DNA of 47,764 nt from GCA-1730015 sp964550655 (GTDB taxonomy: Bacteria; Pseudomonadota; Gammaproteobacteria; Granulosicoccales; Granulosicoccaceae), in contig CAZKAQ010000017.1 of the NCBI GenBank assembly GCA_964550655.1, positions 1 to 47,764 of the forward strand. Reading direction: 5' to 3'. A program made the position numbers and the translations under genes. How positions within the stretch are numbered: position 1 is the stretch's first letter; each line of letters begins with the position of its first letter. Of this stretch, positions 44,072 through 47,764 are shown piece after piece. Below the pieces are notes generated by a model. That model saw only the letters and a list, made by a program, of their open reading frames with translations. It was not told the origin of the DNA and ran no database searches.

Positions 44072-44938
44072 CTAAATATTCAAATACTTTTTTGACTGTA
44101 CAATAGCGCTTCGAACAGCGCTGGTGTAGCTCGAACCAAATTTGATTGCATGCACTACCAGCGGCGCCAGCTGATGTAACGGCACCCGACTATCAAAGCC
44201 ATTCGCAAGGGGAAATGCTTTTTGATAGGCGGCAAAGCACTCTGTTGAATAACCGCCGAACAACAGCATCATTGCAAGATCAAACTCACGGTGCCCGCCA
44301 TGTGCAGCAGGATCAATCAGCCAGCTACAACCTTCACTATCTGCAATCCGGTTACCCGCCCATAGATCACCGTGAAGTAGACTTGGTTTATCATCTGCAA
44401 TAGAGGCGGCTGACAGGTTGTCCGCGATCAACTCCAGTGCACTGCAGTCGGATTCTGTTAAGGCAGTTCTCTGCCTGGCTATTTCTGCCAGTGGGAGCAA
44501 ACGATTATTGGCGTAAAAATCTGCCCATCGAACATAAGGCGTATTGGCCAACGCAAGGCTACCTGTAGTACGCTGATCTGGCCTGCCGTAATGGCTCCAG
44601 GGACTGTTATGCAGGGCTGCCAGCGCAGTACCCAGAGTTGCATCGTCAGAGCTACGACCAGGTTCAATCCACTGCAGAGCAAGAAATGGCGGGTCATCAG
44701 AGAATGCCAATACCTCGGGGATTCTGACGGTTGCGCTGTCACGCAGCCATTTCAGGCCGGCAGCTTCTGTACTGAAAAAATATGCAGGCGGATTTGAATG
44801 CGTTTTGATGAACAGGCGCCCGCCATCGCTAAGGTCGGCTCGATAGGCTGTGGCAAAATCGCCACCTCCGAGCGCTTGCTTCGACGTTATTTTTACGTCA
44901 AGCGCTGCTTCCAGTGTTGGTTGCCAACTATCAGACAC
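44072..44938 (-). CDS. fructosamine/ketosamine-3-kinase family protein
   Basis: 288-residue kinase of the APH-like fructosamine-3-kinase family, which phosphorylates sugar adducts on protein amines so that they fall off (protein deglycation). It has the glycine-rich start GGGDFATAYRADL with the Lys in LFIKTHS, LQWIEPG, the catalytic LLHGDLWAGN and the metal-binding LIDPAAHGGHREFDLAMM. Bacterial members of this family act mainly on ribulosamines; the exact substrate here is inferred. It is divergent from the di-heme peroxidase gene. Confidence 0.9.
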   Translation of the reverse strand: MSDSWQPTLEAALDVKITSKQALGGGDFATAYRADLSDGGRLFIKTHSNPPAYFFSTEAAGLKWLRDSATVRIPEVLAFSDDPPFLALQWIEPGRSSDDATLGTALAALHNSPWSHYGRPDQRTTGSLALANTPYVRWADFYANNRLLPLAEIARQRTALTESDCSALELIADNLSAASIADDKPSLLHGDLWAGNRIADSEGCSWLIDPAAHGGHREFDLAMMLLFGGYSTECFAAYQKAFPLANGFDSRVPLHQLAPLVVHAIKFGSSYTSAVRSAIVQSKKYLNI

Positions 44939-45007
44939 CTGTTAAACTCAGTTCCGGTGGTATCCTCATTCTACACACTATCAATACATAAAAAGTTAAG
45001 ACATCGC

Positions 45008-46261
45008 TTGAATCCGTTAATACAAATTCCTGTCGCATTACGTTATGTAGTAATCACTTGCTGTGTACTCCTGTTGTCGGCCTGTGGCCGCAGCGAATTT
45101 ACCGAACGTGAGAAAGCAGTCCTGCAGAGCCTCTCAATAGACAAACTGGCAATGCCATCCGCGGAGTCCAACCAATACGCCTTTAACGATCAAGCCAGGC
45201 AATTAGGTGAAGCGCTTTTTCACGAAAAACAACTCAGCGGTGACAATCAATTCTCATGCGCAAGTTGCCATCTTCCGGATAAGTTCTTTACTGACGGCTT
45301 ACCAACCGGTGTTGCCGCCGGCACAACTACCCGCAATACCCCGGCGCTTCATGGCGTGGCGTGGTTCACCTGGTTTTACTGGGATGGACGACGGGATTCT
45401 CTATGGTCTCAGGCACTGACTCCAATTGAAGCCGCAAATGAAATGAACAGTGATCGTATTGCGGTCACACAACTTATTGCCAATACGCAGAGTTACAGGC
45501 AACAATACGAATCTATCTTCGGCAAACTGCCTTTCAACGGTAATGAAAAGGTATTCTCAATATCTGCAGCGCCAACAAGAGACAAGGAGCAAAGACAAAG
45601 ATGGGCTGAGCTACCGGAAAATACAAAGCATAAAATCAATACGGTATTTGCGAATATCGGCAAAGCACTCGCCGCCTATCAATATACGCTACAGCCATTA
45701 AAAACACGCTTTGACTTGTTTATAGATGAAGTCAGAACTGGCAAAAAAATCAATCAAATAAAAACGCTTGATAAAAACGAATTAAAAGGCGCGCTTTTAT
45801 TTTTAAATGAAAAGAAAACACAATGCATTGAATGTCACAACGGCCCGTTACTGACAAATGACGAATTTCATAACATAGCAACAGGCAATATCACCGGGCC
45901 AGTGTTTGATTTTGGACGTGAGTACGGATTGCAATCAGCTCTGCTGGATGAGTTCAACTGCCAGGGAAGATACAGCGATGCCGACCCCGATGACTGCCTG
46001 CATCTCATATACCTGAGTCGCGACGCATTACATATGCGCGGTGCCTTCAGAACACCGTCCTTGCGCAATATCAGTAATACAGGCCCCTACTTTCACGACG
46101 GACGCTTCGATACACTGGAAGAAGTGGTACGCTTTTACGCCAACCCACCAGCCCTGGAGCGTGCACATGAGCACGAGCTCAGACCGGGTTTTGAGCTCGA
46201 AGAAGATGAGATAATTAGTTTGTCCCGTTTTCTTGAAACTTTTGAAGCAGTACAACAATAA
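45008..46261 (+). CDS. di-heme cytochrome c peroxidase / MauG-family lipoprotein
   Basis: 417-residue periplasmic protein starting at TTG 45008. An open frame continues to 44798 but would overlap the divergent kinase gene. The lipobox LSAC ends the signal near residue 26. Two covalent heme sites are present: CASCH (84-88) and CIECH (273-277). Other family marks are ALFHEKQLSG, TRNTPALHGVAWFTWFYWDGR, MRGAFRTPSLRNISNTGPYFHDGRF and the distal ANPPALERA region. MauG-like proteins use two c-type hemes for peroxide reduction or protein oxidation; the natural substrate here is unknown. Confidence 0.9.
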   Translation: MNPLIQIPVALRYVVITCCVLLLSACGRSEFTEREKAVLQSLSIDKLAMPSAESNQYAFNDQARQLGEALFHEKQLSGDNQFSCASCHLPDKFFTDGLPTGVAAGTTTRNTPALHGVAWFTWFYWDGRRDSLWSQALTPIEAANEMNSDRIAVTQLIANTQSYRQQYESIFGKLPFNGNEKVFSISAAPTRDKEQRQRWAELPENTKHKINTVFANIGKALAAYQYTLQPLKTRFDLFIDEVRTGKKINQIKTLDKNELKGALLFLNEKKTQCIECHNGPLLTNDEFHNIATGNITGPVFDFGREYGLQSALLDEFNCQGRYSDADPDDCLHLIYLSRDALHMRGAFRTPSLRNISNTGPYFHDGRFDTLEEVVRFYANPPALERAHEHELRPGFELEEDEIISLSRFLETFEAVQQ

Positions 46262-46279
46262 CCAACGCTGCCTCACAAC

Positions 46280-47596
46280 TCATTTAAGCATTTTTGCAAT
46301 AGCGTCTGACTCACCACGTCGTTGTGCATATTGAATTGCTGTTCTGCCGAAGTTATCGACAACGCTCTTGTCGGCACCATTATCCAAAAGCAGTCGAACC
46401 ATTTCCGGATGATTCTTGAATGCAGCTAGAATCAGTGCGGTCACGCCTTCTCCGTCAATCCAGTTGACGTCGGCACCATTGCGTAACAGCAGCTTTGCGA
46501 TATCAATATGCCCGTCACGCCCGGCAAAGATCAAAGCAGTATTTCTGTTTTTATCAAACGAATCGGCCTCGGCACCTTCCGATAACAGTGTAGTAACAAC
46601 CGACAGGTCTGCTGCGCGTGCTGCTGCAACCAGATAGTCAGTGCGAGATGATTGTGGCAGAACATGCAAACCCTTGCCCCAGCTGCCAAGCAGCAGACCA
46701 CGGTCAGTTTGTCTGACGTGAAGCGTGGGCAGCCCCTGAACATACCGTGAAATACTTTTATCGTTGACGGAATATTCTATTACTCCGTCTGTCCAGCTGC
46801 TTGCCAACAAAGTGTTGCCATTATTTTTATCTACCTGAACAGATGACAACCTGACCCCTTCGACACCCGCTACGCTACTCCAGGTGCTACCTGCATCCTG
46901 TGAAATCAGCAACCCTTTTTCACCCGCTGCCGCAATCAGATTTCCGGTTGAAGTGGCTTCATATAAACCTTCAGTGTCATTAATGCGTGTCCAGCTATCA
47001 CCCGCGTCTGTTGAGCGATACAAGCCACTACCAGGAGACGCCGCGAGTAAGCTCGAAGCATCGTTGGATGTAAGTGACCAGAAAAAGCCGCTGGATTGAG
47101 ATGTGGCACTCCAGTTCAGGCCTGCGTCATCACTCTTCCAGATGCCGTTCGCACCGGTTGCGACGAGAATCCTGCCGGAACCAAGCACCGAGATACTGCG
47201 TATATCTTTAGCAGGTAAGTTGCTGACTCGCGCAAAGCCTGCCCCCGCGTTATCCGATCGGTAAAGCCCGTGTTTCCAGGTCCCTGCAAGCATGACCGTC
47301 GGTGACACAAACGCCACTGCCTGCACATCGGTGGCATTTGCTGTCAGCGGCTTACCATCGTTGAGAAAACGCCAGGAAACACCGCCGTCGCTGCTGGCAA
47401 ATACCTGTGCCGCCCCGGCAGACGGACCTTTGTTACCAACCATAACCATCGATTGATCGTGTGGCGCGATCGCTATGGATCGGATGATCCGCGAATTCAG
47501 CTTACTGAAGCTACCACCCCACAGATCACCCGCCGACAACGGGGTAACGGCGGTCAAAAACAGTACGGAAGCAATGCCTGCGAGAATATTTTTCAT
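46280..47596 (-). CDS. exported YCF48/BNR-repeat beta-propeller with C-terminal ankyrin repeats
   Basis: 438-residue exported protein with a signal peptide ending near residue 22 (LAGIASVLFLTAVTPLSAG). The first roughly 300 residues are repeated photosystem-II-stability (YCF48/sialidase-like) blades with motifs such as SSDGGVSWRFL, RSDNAGAGFARV, KSDDAGLNWSAT, RSTDAGDSWTRI and SQDAGSTWSSV. The final 125 residues hold about three ankyrin repeats (NTALIFAGRDGHIDIAKLLLRNGAD, written here in two parts as NTALIFAGRDGHID and IAKLLLRNGAD). The fusion suggests a periplasmic protein-binding scaffold. It is convergent with the MauG-like gene, 18 bp apart. Confidence 0.82.
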   Translation of the reverse strand: MKNILAGIASVLFLTAVTPLSAGDLWGGSFSKLNSRIIRSIAIAPHDQSMVMVGNKGPSAGAAQVFASSDGGVSWRFLNDGKPLTANATDVQAVAFVSPTVMLAGTWKHGLYRSDNAGAGFARVSNLPAKDIRSISVLGSGRILVATGANGIWKSDDAGLNWSATSQSSGFFWSLTSNDASSLLAASPGSGLYRSTDAGDSWTRINDTEGLYEATSTGNLIAAAGEKGLLISQDAGSTWSSVAGVEGVRLSSVQVDKNNGNTLLASSWTDGVIEYSVNDKSISRYVQGLPTLHVRQTDRGLLLGSWGKGLHVLPQSSRTDYLVAAARAADLSVVTTLLSEGAEADSFDKNRNTALIFAGRDGHIDIAKLLLRNGADVNWIDGEGVTALILAAFKNHPEMVRLLLDNGADKSVVDNFGRTAIQYAQRRGESDAIAKMLK

Positions 47597-47667
47597 AGTC
47601 TTAAGTGGGTAAAAGAAATATTAAATTAACAAATTACGCCATTGATTGGCACATAACAAGTAAGCAT

Positions 47668-47764
47668 TTAACCTGCATAATTCATGAGGATTCGGCGTCC
47701 AGAGTCAATAGCGCTAAGCAGGTCGCCCGATCGCCTGAGAAGCGTGGCCCGCCACGCGCCGAAG
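47668..47764 (-). CDS. possible 3' end of a gene running off the window
   Basis: The minus-strand frame ending at TAA 47668-47670 is open to the window edge (last residues GRRILMNYAG). It is only about 31 codons and contains a strong GCGTGG/CCACGC inverted repeat at 47742-47757, so it could equally be intergenic DNA. No family can be assigned. Confidence 0.2.
   Translation of the reverse strand, partial: FGAWRATLLRRSGDLLSAIDSGRRILMNYAG

Noticed and set aside
44798..45007. N-terminal extension of the MauG-like gene
   Set aside because: It would overlap the divergent fructosamine-kinase-like gene and bury the lipoprotein signal behind 70 residues; the TTG at 45008 gives a normal signal peptide.
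47742..47757. GCGTGG/CCACGC inverted repeat at the right edge as a terminator
   Set aside because: No T-tract is visible and the flank is cut off by the window end.

Overview
The window reads as a chromosomal segment of a gammaproteobacterium. The evidence is the set of conserved neighbourhoods: rpoE-rseA-rseB-rseC-mucD, lepA-lepB-DUF4845-rnc-era-recO, gacA-uvrC-pgsA, maf//yceD-rpmF-plsX-fabH, nusB-pgpA and orn//rsgA. Lipid A synthesis (lpxH), several lipoproteins, a monomeric NADP-isocitrate dehydrogenase and a two-component pair of the marine 'dedicated sortase' type suggest a marine or environmental Gram-negative outside the enterics. I cannot name the genus. No tRNA, rRNA, CRISPR array, prophage or insertion sequence was seen.

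Layout. 1-3.6 kb is accessory: a possible 34-residue membrane peptide, an SGNH-hydrolase lipoprotein with an Asp/Gly/Thr-rich linker, a DUF1566 lipoprotein, an amphi-Trp protein and a PhnD-like binding protein without a signal peptide. 3.6-12 kb is a mostly minus-strand housekeeping block for phospholipid and fatty-acid synthesis (pgsA, fabH, plsX, pgpA), DNA repair (uvrC), a GacA-like regulator, ribosomal protein L32 and nusB. 12.2-14.2 kb (plus strand) holds a periplasmic and a cytoplasmic cyclophilin and lpxH. 14.2-25.1 kb (minus strand) is one long envelope-stress, secretion and RNA-processing array. It starts at a recognisable sigma-E-type promoter before rpoE and ends with recO and a ferritin-like DUF455 gene. 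25.3-29.3 kb has orn, rsgA (with a possible coupled leader ORF) and idh. 29.3-33.0 kb has the sensor kinase/regulator pair and a short-chain dehydrogenase, with ETF-ubiquinone oxidoreductase divergent. 35-47.7 kb is accessory again: UDP-glucuronate decarboxylase, a secreted beta-propeller protein, a SelW-like selenoprotein, a glutamine-synthetase-family enzyme, a large exported protein of unknown function, SRPBCC-GyrI and GNAT proteins, a fructosamine-kinase-like enzyme, a MauG-type di-heme lipoprotein and a YCF48/ankyrin exported protein.

The strongest unexpected signal is at 38551-38769 on the minus strand. This is a 72-residue SelW/Rdx-family gene split by an in-frame TGA at the second position of its Cys-x-x-Sec redox motif. 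A hairpin begins in that TGA and fits the bacterial SECIS pattern. Conventional gene callers would miss it. Other points worth checking are pgpA, whose conserved N-terminus has no ATG, GTG or TTG start but has a Shine-Dalgarno sequence five bases before an ATC; a leader ORF that overlaps the TTG start of rsgA; a NusB with a long charged tail; and a sortase-type two-component system with no sortase nearby.
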